This document shows, one piece after another, positions 41,401 to 55,440 of a stretch of DNA of 64,000 bases. A program made the translations under genes and the position numbers. This stretch comes from Ursus arctos (Eukaryota > Chordata > Mammalia > Carnivora > Ursidae): contig NW_026622874.1 in the NCBI RefSeq assembly GCF_023065955.2, positions 80,498,917-80,562,916 of the forward strand, given 5' to 3'. How positions within the stretch are numbered: position 1 is the first letter of the stretch; each line of letters starts with the position of its first letter. Below the pieces are notes generated by a model that was not told where the DNA came from, did not search any database, and saw nothing but the letters and a program-made list of their open reading frames with translations.

Positions 41401-43242
41401 TTGTGGATTCCCTAACTTATGCTTCCCATCTTAATTTCCTATTGGACAAAATTACTCTGGAACTCAGTGTGCTGAAATGTCCGAGTGACTGTGTTTTAAG
41501 ATAAGCACAGCTGCTGAGTTATAGAAGGGTTATTGGTATCACGTTCCTTTTGGAAAACACTTTTCCAATTCCCCTGTCAGATCACAGGCCCCTAATTCCT
41601 CAAGTGTGTTTGTGGCCATGGCCAGAAACTGCAGAGAGCAGAAGACCCTTGTGTCAGGAAGTGAGGCAGCGTGGGGACAGTCAGGGGCTTGCAGGCAAAG
41701 GATTCACCTCGAGTGGCTCGGATTCCTGAGAAGAAAGGGCAGTTTCATCACATTCTCTCTCTTGTTAACAAACCAAAATATTCTGTGTGGTTGAGGAGGA
41801 AAGATGAAGTGTTGTCCAGGATCCCGATGCCTCCGTGTCTGGAGTGTCCTGCCTTCACTAGTTTGCCATGCTCCTTTTTCATCTTTGAAGATGCTACTTC
41901 TTGCTAGTGACCATTGGCAGACATGGTTAGTGATGTTTGGTGACAGTAGGTTATTCCTGTAATATCCATTCCCCTCTCCCCCCTTGTTATAGTTGGCAGC
42001 AGTGGGGAGGGGTCAAGTTCTCTAGCACGGATGCGGCTCTGCTGGAACGTGGTATTGGAGAAGGAGGCAGATGCTGAGAGCTCTTTCTCTGGGTTTCATC
42101 TCTTGGTGTTACAACTTCTGTCTGTCTCACCAAACTATTTTCCTGTCTGTCTGCAGGTGGGTCCAGATGTGAGAGGGTTTCCTCGGCCCACCTGCATGCC
42201 CTGCCCTATGGACCAAACTTTACCAGACTTCACTGGCTGTGGGCCACCTCAGCCTCCTCCACCTTGGTCGACATGCGGGCCTCCCCTGCCCCTCGTTCCG
42301 CCACCATGTGGTAAGATGATCTGGATTGCATGATGTGAGTTGTAGCGCGTATTCATCGTGTGACTACATGTGTCGGTGGAGAAGATGTAGAGGAGGTACC
42401 ACGAGGCTTTGCAATGCAAGGATCAACCTGAGTGAGGACACAGGAACATTCCTCAACTTTCTGTGGACATCCATTTCGTGGACTGTCTCGTTTCACCATA
42501 CAGAACTGGGCAGCAGGGGTCTGCCATTGAGAAGAAGTGTGACATTGTGCAATAGACAGACATAAAAGCATTGCCCAGGTGCCCTGCACAGACATGATGT
42601 TTTGGGCTCTGGGCTTAATGGAGCACAGTCTTTACATCACTTGCATGTGTGGAGGCCCCAGTTGTCCAGCGTTATTGATTAGTTCTGAAATCATCTCTAC
42701 TGTGCGGAGTGGTCATATCCCCAAGGGTGAGGGACTGGTCTCTCCTTTGTCCACAGAGGTCAGCGGAGACCTGTGAGAAACGCTCTGCATCTGGAAGGGA
42801 CCTGAGAGTGGGAGAGTAGAACAGGCTGGGGCAGGTGTAGAGCTTTGGCTTGAATCTTGCGTGGCCAACACCCGTCTGAATCCACCTCTGTCTCTTCTAG
42901 GGCCTCGGTCCAATTCAGAAACCTGTGGCGCTCAAGGGGACAAAGGTGGCACCGTGCCCAAGAAGGACCCAGAGAAGGACAAGGTAAATACGGTGGCTGT
43001 TTCCAGTTGTAACCATTTCTGGAATCCTGTTCCTGTCTGGGCAGCACCGTGTCCTGGCCTTGTGTCTGTTGGGTGGGTCATCCAGTTTGTCTGTGGCGTC
43101 GTTCACCTCTCAAATACAAGCAGTTCACGCAGGGGCTGACAGGCTTCTCTGTTACAAATCATCATCTTTGGGGGACTCTCCCAAAGCCACAGGTGGTTAG
43201 AGGTGAAGGATGGCAGAACACTCACTGTGTGTGTGTCTTGGT

Positions 43243-43275
<33 letters not shown>

Positions 43276-45669
43276 TTGTGTACCCCTGCTCACCCATAGC
43301 GCACGTGGGGGAAATAACTCAAGGAAGCTGACAGCTCACTGCACACTGAAGTCTCTGGGCTGCCTGATTCCCACTGGGGTATGTACAGGTGCGATACGTA
43401 TTGTGTTCGTATTGCGGTTAGATGATTAACCTGTGACAAGGTCTGTGGTCATCCTCACGACTGGAAACTAGGGGAAGCTCTCCGTGCATTTTTTATTATC
43501 TGCTTTGCGGTTTGGAATGTGCTTAGATAGGCCATGTTTCGTAAGTCATCCCTGTTTTACTTCTGCTGGTAAACGTGCTATACAGAATCCCTCTCCTTCT
43601 ACCCTTTCCACAACTATTTTGCATGATCAGAGCTGTTAGTGTCGTGTCGCAAAACACACTGTGACACACACTTTTGAAGGGGGGATGTTTGCGATTATCT
43701 GCATGACCGGTGCTCCACAAGCCCTTCGGTTGGGCTTCTAGGAGCAGGTCGTTTGGTCCGAAGTCACAGTGAGAGCAGGTTTCTTCTCTCATCACACGTT
43801 CTCGAGTTTTCCATCGGAAAGCATATACAGTTTTGTGGATTCTCTAACTTATGCTTCCCATCTTAATTTCCTATTGGACAAAATTACTCTGGAACTCAGT
43901 GTGCTGAAATGTCCGAGTGACTGTGTTTTAAGATAAGCACAGCTGCTGAGTTATAGAAGGGTTATTGGTATCACGTTCCTTTTGGAAAACACTTTTCCAA
44001 TTCCCCTGTCAGATCACAGGCCCCTAATTCCTCAAGTGTGTTTGTGGCCATGGCCAGAAACTGCAGAGAGCAGAAGACCCTTGTGTCAGGAAGTGAGGCA
44101 GCGTGGGGACAGTCAGGGGCTTGCAGGCAAAGGATTCACCTCGAGTGGCTCGGATTCCTGAGAAGAAAGGGCAGTTTCATCACATTCTCTCTCTTGTTAA
44201 CAAACCAAAATATTCTGTGTGGTTGAGGAGGAAAGATGAAGTGTTGTCCAGGATCCCGATGCCTCCGTGTCTGGAGTGTCCTGCCTTCACTAGTTTGCCA
44301 TGCTCCTTTTTCATCTTTGAAGATGCTACTTCTTGCTAGTGACCATTGGCAGACATGGTTAGTGATGTTTGGTGACAGTAGGTTATTCCTGTAATATCCA
44401 TTCCCCTCTCCCCCCTTGTTATAGTTGGCAGCAGTGGGGAGGGGTCAAGTTCTCTAGCACGGATGCGGCTCTGCTGGAACGTGGTATTGGAGAAGGAGGC
44501 AGATGCTGAGAGCTCTTTCTTTGGGTTTCATCTCTTGGTGTTACAACTTCTGTCTGTCTCACCAAACTATTTTCCTGTCTGTCTGCAGGTGGGTCCGGAT
44601 GTGAGAGGGTTTCCTCGGCCCACCTGCATGCCCTGCCCTATGGACCAAACTTTACCAGGCTTCATTGGCTGTGGGCCACCTCAGCCTCCTCCACCTTGGT
44701 CGACATGCGGGCCTCCCCTGCCCCTCGTTCCGCCACCATGTGGTAAGATGATCTGGATTGCATGATGTGAGTTGTAGCGCGTATTCATCGTGTGACTACA
44801 TGTGTCGGTGGAGAAGATGTAGAGGAGGTACCACGAGGCTTTGCAATGCAAGGATCAACCTGAGTGAGGACACAGGAACATTCCTCAACTTTCTGTGGAC
44901 ATCCATTTCGTGGACTGTCTCGTTTCACCATACAGAACTGGGCAGCAGGGGTCTGCCATTGAGAAGAAGTGTGACATTGTGCAATAGACAGACATAAAAG
45001 CATTGCCCAGGTGCCCTGCACAGACATGATGTTTTGGGCTCTGGGCTTAATGGAGCACAGTCTTTACATCACTTGCATGTGTGGAGGCCCCAGTTGTCCA
45101 GCGTTATTGATTAGTTCTGAAATCATCTCTACTGTGCGGAGTGGTCATCTCCCCAAGGGTGAGGGACTGGTCTCTCCTTTGTCCACAGAGGTCAGCGGAG
45201 ACCTGTGAGAAACGCTCTGCATCTGGAAGGGACCTGAGAGTGGGAGAGTAGAACAGGCTGGGGCAGGTGTAGAGCTTTGGCTTGAATCTTGCGTGGCCAA
45301 CACCCGTCTGAATCCACCTCTGTCTCTTCTAGGGCCTCGGTCCAATTCAGAAACCTGTGGCGCTCAAGGGGACAAAGGTGGCACCGTGCCCAAGAAGGAC
45401 CCAGAGAAGGACAAGGTAAATACGGTGGCTGTTTCCAGTTGTAACCATTTCTGGAATCCTGTTCCTGTCTGGGCAGCACCGTGTCCTGGCCTTGTGTCTG
45501 TTGGGTGGGTCATCCAGTTTGTCTGTGGCGTCGTTCACCTCTCAAATACAAGCAGTTCACGCAGGGGCTGACAGGCTTCTCTGTTACAAATCATCATCTT
45601 TGGGGGCCTCTCCCAAAGCCACAGGTGGTTAGAGGTGAAGGATGGCAGAACACTCACTGTGTGTGTGTC

Positions 45670-45718
<49 letters not shown>

Positions 45719-48115
45719 TGTACCCCTGCTCACCCATAGCGCACGTGGGGGAAATAACTCAAGGAAGCTGACAGCTCACTGCACACTGAAGTCTCTGGGC
45801 TGCCTGATTCCCACTGGGGTATGTACAAGTGCGATATGTATTGTGTTCGTATTGCGGTTAGATGATTAACCTGTGACAAGGTCTGTGGTCATCCTCACGA
45901 CTGGAAACTAGGGGAAGCTCTCCGTGCATTTTTTATTATCTGCTTTGCGGTTTGGAATGTGCTTAGATAGGCCATGTTTCGTAAGTCATCCCTGTTTTAC
46001 TTCTGCTGGTAAACGTGCTATACAGAATCCCTCTCCTTCTACCCTTTCCACAACTATTTTGCATGATCAGAGCTGTTAGTGTCGTGTCGCAAAACACACT
46101 GTGACACTAACTTTCTGAAGGGGGGATGTTAGCGATTATCTGCATGACCGGTGCCCCACAAGCCCTTCGGTTGGGCTTCTAGGAGCAGGTCGTTTGGTCC
46201 GAAGTCACAGTGAGAGCAGGTTTCTTCTCTCATCACACGTTCTCGAGTTTTCCATCGGAAAGCATATACAGTTTTGTGGATTCCCTAACTTATGCTTCCC
46301 ATCTTAATTTCCTATTGGACAAAATTACTCTGGAACTCAGTGTGCTGAAATGTCCGAGTGACTGTGTTTTAAGATAAGCACAGCTGCTGAGTTATAGAAG
46401 GGTTATTGGTATCACGTTCCTTTTGGAAAACACTTTTCCAATTCCCCTGTCAGATCACAGGCCCCTAATTCCTCAAGTGTGTTTGTGGCCATGGCCAGAA
46501 ACTGCAGAGAGCAGAAGACCCTTGTGTCAGGAAGTGAGGCAGCGTGGGGACAGTCAGGGGCTTGCAGGCAAAGGATTCACCTCGAGTGGCTCGGATTCCT
46601 GAGAAGAAAGGGCAGTTTCATCACATTCTCTCTCTTGTTAACAAACCAAAATATTCTGTGTGGTTGAGGAGGAAAGATGAAGTGTTGTCCAGGATCCCGA
46701 TGCCTCCGTGTCTGGAGTGTCCTGCCTTCACTAGTTTGCCATGCTCCTTTTTCATCTTTGAAGATGCTACTTCTTGCTAGTGACCATTGGCAGACATGGT
46801 TAGTGATGTTTGGTGACAGTAGGTTATTCCTGTAATATCCATTCCCCTCTCCCCCCTTGTTATAGTTGGCAGCAGTGGGGAGGGGTCAAGTTCTCTAGCA
46901 CGGATGCGGCTCTGCTGGAACGTGGTATTGGAGAAGGAGGCAGATGCTGAGAGCTCTTTCTTTGGGTTTCATCTCTTGGTGTTACAACTTCTGTCTGTCT
47001 CACCAAACTATTTTCCTGTCTGTCTGCAGGTGGGTCCAGATGTGAGAGGGTTTCCTCGGCCCACCTGCATGCCCTGCCCTATGGACCAAACTTTACCAGA
47101 CTTCACTGGCTGTGGGCCACCTCAGCCTCCTCCACCTTGGTCGACATGCGGGCCTCCCCTGCCCCTCGTTCCGCCACCATGTGGTAAGATGATCTGGATT
47201 GCATGATGTGAGTTGTAGCGCGTATTCATCGTGTGACTACATGTGTCGGTGGAGAAGATGTAGAGGAGGTACCACGAGGCTTTGCAATGCAAGGATCAAC
47301 CTGAGTGAGGACACAGGAACATTCCTCAACTTTCTGTGGACATCCATTTCGTGGACTGTCTCGTTTCACCATACAGAACTGGGCAGCAGGGGTCTGCCAT
47401 TGAGAAGAAGTGTGACATTGTGCAATAGACAGACATAAAAGCATTGCCCAGGTGCCCTGCACAGACATGATGTTTTGGGCTCTGGGCTTAATGGAGCACA
47501 GTCTTTACATCACTTGCATGTGTGGAGGCCCCAGTTGTCCAGCGTTATTGATTAGTTCTGAAATCATCTCTACTGTGCGGAGTGGTCATATCCCCAAGGG
47601 TGAGGGACTGGTCTCTCCTTTGTCCACAGAGGTCAGCGGAGACCTGTGAGAAACGCTCTGCATCTGGAAGGGACCTGAGAGTGGGAGAGTAGAACAGGCT
47701 GGGGCAGGTGTAGAGCTTTGGCTTGAATCTTGCGTGGCCAACACCCGTCTGAATCCACCTCTGTCTCTTCTAGGGCCTCGGTCCAATTCAGAAACCTGTG
47801 GCGCTCAAGGGGACAAAGGTGGCACCGTGCCCAAGAAGGACCCAGAGAAGGACAAGGTAAATACGGTGGCTGTTTCCAGTTGTAACCATTTCTGGAATCC
47901 TGTTCCTGTCTGGGCAGCACCGTGTCCTGGCCTTGTGTCTGTTGGGTGGGTCATCCAGTTTGTCTGTGGCGTCGTTCACCTCTCAAATACAAGCAGTTCA
48001 CGCAGGGGCTGACAGGCTTCTCCGTTACAAATCATCATCTTTGGGGGCCTCTCCCAAAGCCACAGGTGGTTAGAGGTGAAGGATGGCAGAACACTCACTG
48101 TGTGTGTGTCTTGGT

Positions 48116-48148
<33 letters not shown>

Positions 48149-51100
48149 TTGTGTACCCCTGCTCACCCATAGCGCACGTGGGGGAAATAACTCAAGGAAG
48201 CTGACAGCTCACTGCACACTGAAGTCTCTGGGCTGCCTGATTCCCACTGGGGTATGTACAGGTGCGATACGTATTGTGTTCGTATTGCGGTTAGATGATT
48301 AACCTGTGACAAGGTCTGTGGTCATCCTCACGACTGGAAACTAGGGGAAGCTCTCCGTGCATTTTTTATTATCTGCTTTGCGGTTTGGAATGTGCTTAGA
48401 TAGGCCATGTTTCGTAAGTCATCCCTGTTTTACTTCTGCTGGTAAACGTGCTATACAGAATCCCTCTCCTTCTACCCTTTCCACAACTATTTTGCATGAT
48501 CAGAGCTGTTAGTGTCGTGTCGCAAAACACACTGTGACACACACTTTTGAAGGGGGGATGTTTGCGATTATCTGCATGACCGGTGCTCCACAAGCCCTTC
48601 GGTTGGGCTTCTAGGAGCAGGTCGTTTGGTCCGAAGTCACAGTGAGAGCAGGTTTCTTCTCTCATCACACGTTCTCGAGTTTTCCATCGGAAAGCATATA
48701 CAGTTTTGTGGATTCTCTAACTTATGCTTCCCATCTTAATTTCCTATTGGACAAAATTACTCTGGAACTCAGTGTGCTGAAATGTCCGAGTGACTGTGTT
48801 TTAAGATAAGCACAGCTGCTGAGTTATAGAAGGGTTATTGGTATCACGTTCCTTTTGGAAAACACTTTTCCAATTCCCCTGTCAGATCACAGGCCCCTAA
48901 TTCCTCAAGTGTGTTTGTGGCCATGGCCAGAAACTGCAGAGAGCAGAAGACCCTTGTGTCAGGAAGTGAGGCAGCGTGGGGACAGTCAGGGGCTTGCAGG
49001 CAAAGGATTCACCTCGAGTGGCTCGGATTCCTGAGAAGAAAGGGCAGTTTCATCACATTCTCTCTCTTGTTAACAAACCAAAATATTCTGTGTGGTTGAG
49101 GAGGAAAGATGAAGTGTTGTCCAGGATCCCGATGCCTCCGTGTCTGGAGTGTCCTGCCTTCACTAGTTTGCCATGCTCCTTTTTCATCTTTGAAGATGCT
49201 ACTTCTTGCTAGTGACCATTGGCAGACATGGTTAGTGATGTTTGGTGACAGTAGGTTATTCCTGTAATATCCATTCCCCTCTCCCCCCTTGTTATAGTTG
49301 GCAGCAGTGGGGAGGGGTCAAGTTCTCTAGCACGGATGCGGCTCTGCTGGAACGTGGTATTGGAGAAGGAGGCAGATGCTGAGAGCTCTTTCTTTGGGTT
49401 TCATCTCTTGGTGTTACAACTTCTGTCTGTCTCACCAAACTATTTTCCTGTCTGTCTGCAGGTGGGTCCGGATGTGAGAGGGTTTCCTCGGCCCACCTGC
49501 ATGCCCTGCCCTATGGACCAAACTTTACCAGGCTTCATTGGCTGTGGGCCACCTCAGCCTCCTCCACCTTGGTCGACATGCGGGCCTCCCCTGCCCCTCG
49601 TTCCGCCACCATGTGGTAAGATGATCTGGATTGCATGATGTGAGTTGTAGCGCGTATTCATCGTGTGACTACATGTGTCGGTGGAGAAGATGTAGAGGAG
49701 GTACCACGAGGCTTTGCAATGCAAGGATCAACCTGAGTGAGGACACAGGAACATTCCTCAACTTTCTGTGGACATCCATTTCGTGGACTGTCTCGTTTCA
49801 CCATACAGAACTGGGCAGCAGGGGTCTGCCATTGAGAAGAAGTGTGACATTGTGCAATAGACAGACATAAAAGCATTGCCCAGGTGCCCTGCACAGACAT
49901 GATGTTTTGGGCTCTGGGCTTAATGGAGCACAGTCTTTACATCACTTGCATGTGTGGAGGCCCCAGTTGTCCAGCGTTATTGATTAGTTCTGAAATCATC
50001 TCTACTGTGCGGAGTGGTCATATCCCCAAGGGTGAGGGACTGGTCTCTCCTTTGTCCACAGAGGTCAGCGGAGACCTGTGAGAAACGCTCTGCATCTGGA
50101 AGGGACCTGAGAGTGGGAGAGTAGAACAGGCTGGGGCAGGTGTAGAGCTTTGGCTTGAATCTTGCGTGGCCAACACCCGTCTGAATCCACCTCTGTCTCT
50201 TCTAGGGCCTCGGTCCAATTCAGAAACCTGTGGCGCTCAAGGGGACAAAGGTGGCACCGTGCCCAAGAAGGACCCAGAGAAGGACAAGGTAAATACGGTG
50301 GCTGTTTCCAGTTGTAACCATTTCTGGAATCCTGTTCCTGTCTGGGCAGCACCGTGTCCTGGCCTTGTGTCTGTTGGGTGGGTCATCCAGTTTGTCTGTG
50401 GCGTCGTTCACCTCTCAAATACAAGCAGTTCACGCAGGGGCTGACAGGCTTCTCTGTTACAAATCATCATCTTTGGGGGCCTCTCCCAAAGCCACAGGTG
50501 GTTAGAGGTGAAGGATGGCAGAACACTCACTGTGTGTGTGTCTTGTGTGTGTGTGTGTGTGTGTGTGTTTGTGTACCCCTGCTCACCCATAGCGCACGTG
50601 GGGGAAATAACTCAAGGAAGCTGACAGCTCACTGCACACTGAAGTCTCTGGGCTGCCTGATTCCCACTGGGGTATGTACAGGTGCGATACGTATTGTGTT
50701 CGTATTGCGGTTAGATGATTAACCTGTGACAAGGTCTGTGGTCATCCTCACGACTGGAAACTAGGGGAAGCTCTCCGTGCATTTTTTATTATCTGCTTTG
50801 CGGTTTGGAATGTGCTTAGATAGGCCATGTTTCGTAAGTCATCCCTGTTTTACTTCTGCTGGTAAACGTGCTATACAGAATCCCTCTCCTTCTACCCTTT
50901 CCACAACTATTTTGCATGATCAGAGCTGTTAGTGTCGTGTCGCAAAACACACTGTGACACTAACTTTCTGAAGGGGGGATGTTAGCGATTATCTGCATGA
51001 CCGGTGCCCCACAAGCCCTTCGGTTGGGCTTCTAGGAGCAGGTCGTTTGGTCCGAAGTCACAGTGAGAGCAGGTTTCTTCTCTCATCACACGTTCTCGAG

Positions 51101-52968
51101 TTTTCCATCGGAAAGCATATACAGTTTTGTGGATTCCCTAACTTATGCTTCCCATCTTAATTTCCTATTGGACAAAATTACTCTGGAACTCAGTGTGCTG
51201 AAATGTCCGAGTGACTGTGTTTTAAGATAAGCACAGCTGCTGAGTTATAGAAGGGTTATTGGTATCACGTTCCTTTTGGAAAACACTTTTCCAATTCCCC
51301 TGTCAGATCACAGGCCCCTAATTCCTCAAGTGTGTTTGTGGCCATGGCCAGAAACTGCAGAGAGCAGAAGACCCTTGTGTCAGGAAGTGAGGCAGCGTGG
51401 GGACAGTCAGGGGCTTGCAGGCAAAGGATTCACCTCGAGTGGCTCGGATTCCTGAGAAGAAAGGGCAGTTTCATCACATTCTCTCTCTTGTTAACAAACC
51501 AAAATATTCTGTGTGGTTGAGGAGGAAAGATGAAGTGTTGTCCAGGATCCCGATGCCTCCGTGTCTGGAGTGTCCTGCCTTCACTAGTTTGCCATGCTCC
51601 TTTTTCATCTTTGAAGATGCTACTTCTTGCTAGTGACCATTGGCAGACATGGTTAGTGATGTTTGGTGACAGTAGGTTATTCCTGTAATATCCATTCCCC
51701 TCTCCCCCCTTGTTATAGTTGGCAGCAGTGGGGAGGGGTCAAGTTCTCTAGCACGGATGCGGCTCTGCTGGAACGTGGTATTGGAGAAGGAGGCAGATGC
51801 TGAGAGCTCTTTCTCTGGGTTTCATCTCTTGGTGTTACAACTTCTGTCTGTCTCACCAAACTATTTTCCTGTCTGTCTGCAGGTGGGTCCAGATGTGAGA
51901 GGGTTTCCTCGGCCCACCTGCATGCCCTGCCCTATGGACCAAACTTTACCAGACTTCACTGGCTGTGGGCCACCTCAGCCTCCTCCACCTTGGTCGACAT
52001 GCGGGCCTCCCCTGCCCCTCGTTCCGCCACCATGTGGTAAGATGATCTGGATTGCATGATGTGAGTTGTAGCGCGTATTCATCGTGTGACTACATGTGTC
52101 GGTGGAGAAGATGTAGAGGAGGTACCACGAGGCTTTGCAATGCAAGGATCAACCTGAGTGAGGACACAGGAACATTCCTCAACTTTCTGTGGACATCCAT
52201 TTCGTGGACTGTCTCGTTTCACCATACAGAACTGGGCAGCAGGGGTCTGCCATTGAGAAGAAGTGTGACATTGTGCAATAGACAGACATAAAAGCATTGC
52301 CCAGGTGCCCTGCACAGACATGATGTTTTGGGCTCTGGGCTTAATGGAGCACAGTCTTTACATCACTTGCATGTGTGGAGGCCCCAGTTGTCCAGCGTTA
52401 TTGATTAGTTCTGAAATCATCTCTACTGTGCGGAGTGGTCATATCCCCAAGGGTGAGGGACTGGTCTCTCCTTTGTCCACAGAGGTCAGCGGAGACCTGT
52501 GAGAAACGCTCTGCATCTGGAAGGGACCTGAGAGTGGGAGAGTAGAACAGGCTGGGGCAGGTGTAGAGCTTTGGCTTGAATCTTGCGTGGCCAACACCCG
52601 TCTGAATCCACCTCTGTCTCTTCTAGGGCCTCGGTCCAATTCAGAAACCTGTGGCGCTCAAGGGGACAAAGGTGGCACCGTGCCCAAGAAGGACCCAGAG
52701 AAGGACAAGGTAAATACGGTGGCTGTTTCCAGTTGTAACCATTTCTGGAATCCTGTTCCTGTCTGGGCAGCACCGTGTCCTGGCCTTGTGTCTGTTGGGT
52801 GGGTCATCCAGTTTGTCTGTGGCGTCGTTCACCTCTCAAATACAAGCAGTTCACGCAGGGGCTGACAGGCTTCTCTGTTACAAATCATCATCTTTGGGGG
52901 ACTCTCCCAAAGCCACAGGTGGTTAGAGGTGAAGGATGGCAGAACACTCACTGTGTGTGTGTCTTGGT

Positions 52969-53001
<33 letters not shown>

Positions 53002-55395
53002 TTGTGTACCCCTGCTCACCCATAGCGCACGTGGGGGAAATAACTCAAGGAAGCTGACAGCTCACTGCACACTGAAGTCTCTGGGCTGCCTGATTCCCAC
53101 TGGGGTATGTACAGGTGCGATACGTATTGTGTTCGTATTGCGGTTAGATGATTAACCTGTGACAAGGTCTGTGGTCATCCTCACGACTGGAAACTAGGGG
53201 AAGCTCTCCGTGCATTTTTTATTATCTGCTTTGCGGTTTGGAATGTGCTTAGATAGGCCATGTTTCGTAAGTCATCCCTGTTTTACTTCTGCTGGTAAAC
53301 GTGCTATACAGAATCCCTCTCCTTCTACCCTTTCCACAACTATTTTGCATGATCAGAGCTGTTAGTGTCGTGTCGCAAAACACACTGTGACACACACTTT
53401 TGAAGGGGGGATGTTTGCGATTATCTGCATGACCGGTGCTCCACAAGCCCTTCGGTTGGGCTTCTAGGAGCAGGTCGTTTGGTCCGAAGTCACAGTGAGA
53501 GCAGGTTTCTTCTCTCATCACACGTTCTCGAGTTTTCCATCGGAAAGCATATACAGTTTTGTGGATTCCCTAACTTATGCTTCCCATCTTAATTTCCTAT
53601 TGGACAAAATTACTCTGGAACTCAGTGTGCTGAAATGTCCGAGTGACTGTGTTTTAAGATAAGCACAGCTGCTGAGTTATAGAAGGGTTATTGGTATCAC
53701 GTTCCTTTTGGAAAACACTTTTCCAATTCCCCTGTCAGATCACAGGCCCCTAATTCCTCAAGTGTGTTTGTGGCCATGGCCAGAAACTGCAGAGAGCAGA
53801 AGACCCTTGTGTCAGGAAGTGAGGCAGCGTGGGGACAGTCAGGGGCTTGCAGGCAAAGGATTCACCTCGAGTGGCTCGGATTCCTGAGAAGAAAGGGCAG
53901 TTTCATCACATTCTCTCTCTTGTTAACAAACCAAAATATTCTGTGTGGTTGAGGAGGAAAGATGAAGTGTTGTCCAGGATCCCGATGCCTCCGTGTCTGG
54001 AGTGTCCTGCCTTCACTAGTTTGCCATGCTCCTTTTTCATCTTTGAAGATGCTACTTCTTGCTAGTGACCATTGGCAGACATGGTTAGTGATGTTTGGTG
54101 ACAGTAGGTTATTCCTGTAATATCCATTCCCCTCTCCCCCCTTGTTATAGTTGGCAGCAGTGGGGAGGGGTCAAGTTCTCTAGCACGGATGCGGCTCTGC
54201 TGGAACGTGGTATTGGAGAAGGAGGCAGATGCTGAGAGCTCTTTCTTTGGGTTTCATCTCTTGGTGTTACAACTTCTGTCTGTCTCACCAAACTATTTTC
54301 CTGTCTGTCTGCAGGTGGGTCCGGATGTGAGAGGGTTTCCTCGGCCCACCTGCATGCCCTGCCCTATGGACCAAACTTTACCAGACTTCACTGGCTGTGG
54401 GCCACCTCAGCCTCCTCCACCTTGGTCGACATGTGGGCCTCCCCTGCCCCTCGTTCCGCCACCATGTGGTAAGATGATCTGGATTGCATGATGTGAGTTG
54501 TAGCGCGTATTCATCGTGTGACTACATGTGTCGGTGGAGAAGATGTAGAGGAGGTACCACGAGGCTTTGCAATGCAAGGATCAACCTGAGTGAGGACACA
54601 GGAACATTCCTCAACTTTCTGTGGACATCCATTTCGTGGACTGTCTCGTTTCACCATACAGAACTGGGCAGCAGGGGTCTGCCATTGAGAAGAAGTGTGA
54701 CATTGTGCAATAGACAGACATAAAAGCATTGCCCAGGTGCCCTGCACAGACATGATGTTTTGGGCTCTGGGCTTAATGGAGCACAGTCTTTACATCACTT
54801 GCATGTGTGGAGGCCCCAGTTGTCCAGCGTTATTGATTAGTTCTGAAATCATCTCTACTGTGCGGAGTGGTCATATCCCCAAGGGTGAGGGACTGGTCTC
54901 TCCTTTGTCCACAGAGGTCAGCGGAGACCTGTGAGAAACGCTCTGCATCTGGAAGGGACCTGAGAGTGGGAGAGTAGAACAGGCTGGGGCAGGTGTAGAG
55001 CTTTGGCTTGAATCTTGCGTGGCCAACACCCGTCTGAATCCACCTCTGTCTCTTCTAGGGCCTCGGTCCAATTCAGAAACCTGTGGCGCTCAAGGGGACA
55101 AAGGTGGCACCGTGCCCAAGAAGGACCCAGAGAAGGACAAGGTAAATACGGTGGCTGTTTCCAGTTGTAACCATTTCTGGAATCCTGTTCCTGTCTGGGC
55201 AGCACCGTGTCCTGGCCTTGTGTCTGTTGGGTGGGTCATCCAGTTTGTCTGTGGCGTCGTTCACCTCTCAAATACAAGCAGTTCACGCAGGGGCTGACAG
55301 GCTTCTCTGTTACAAATCATCATCTTTGGGGGCCTCTCCCAAAGCCACAGGTGGTTAGAGGTGAAGGATGGCAGAACACTCACTGTGTGTGTGTC

Positions 55396-55440
<45 letters not shown>
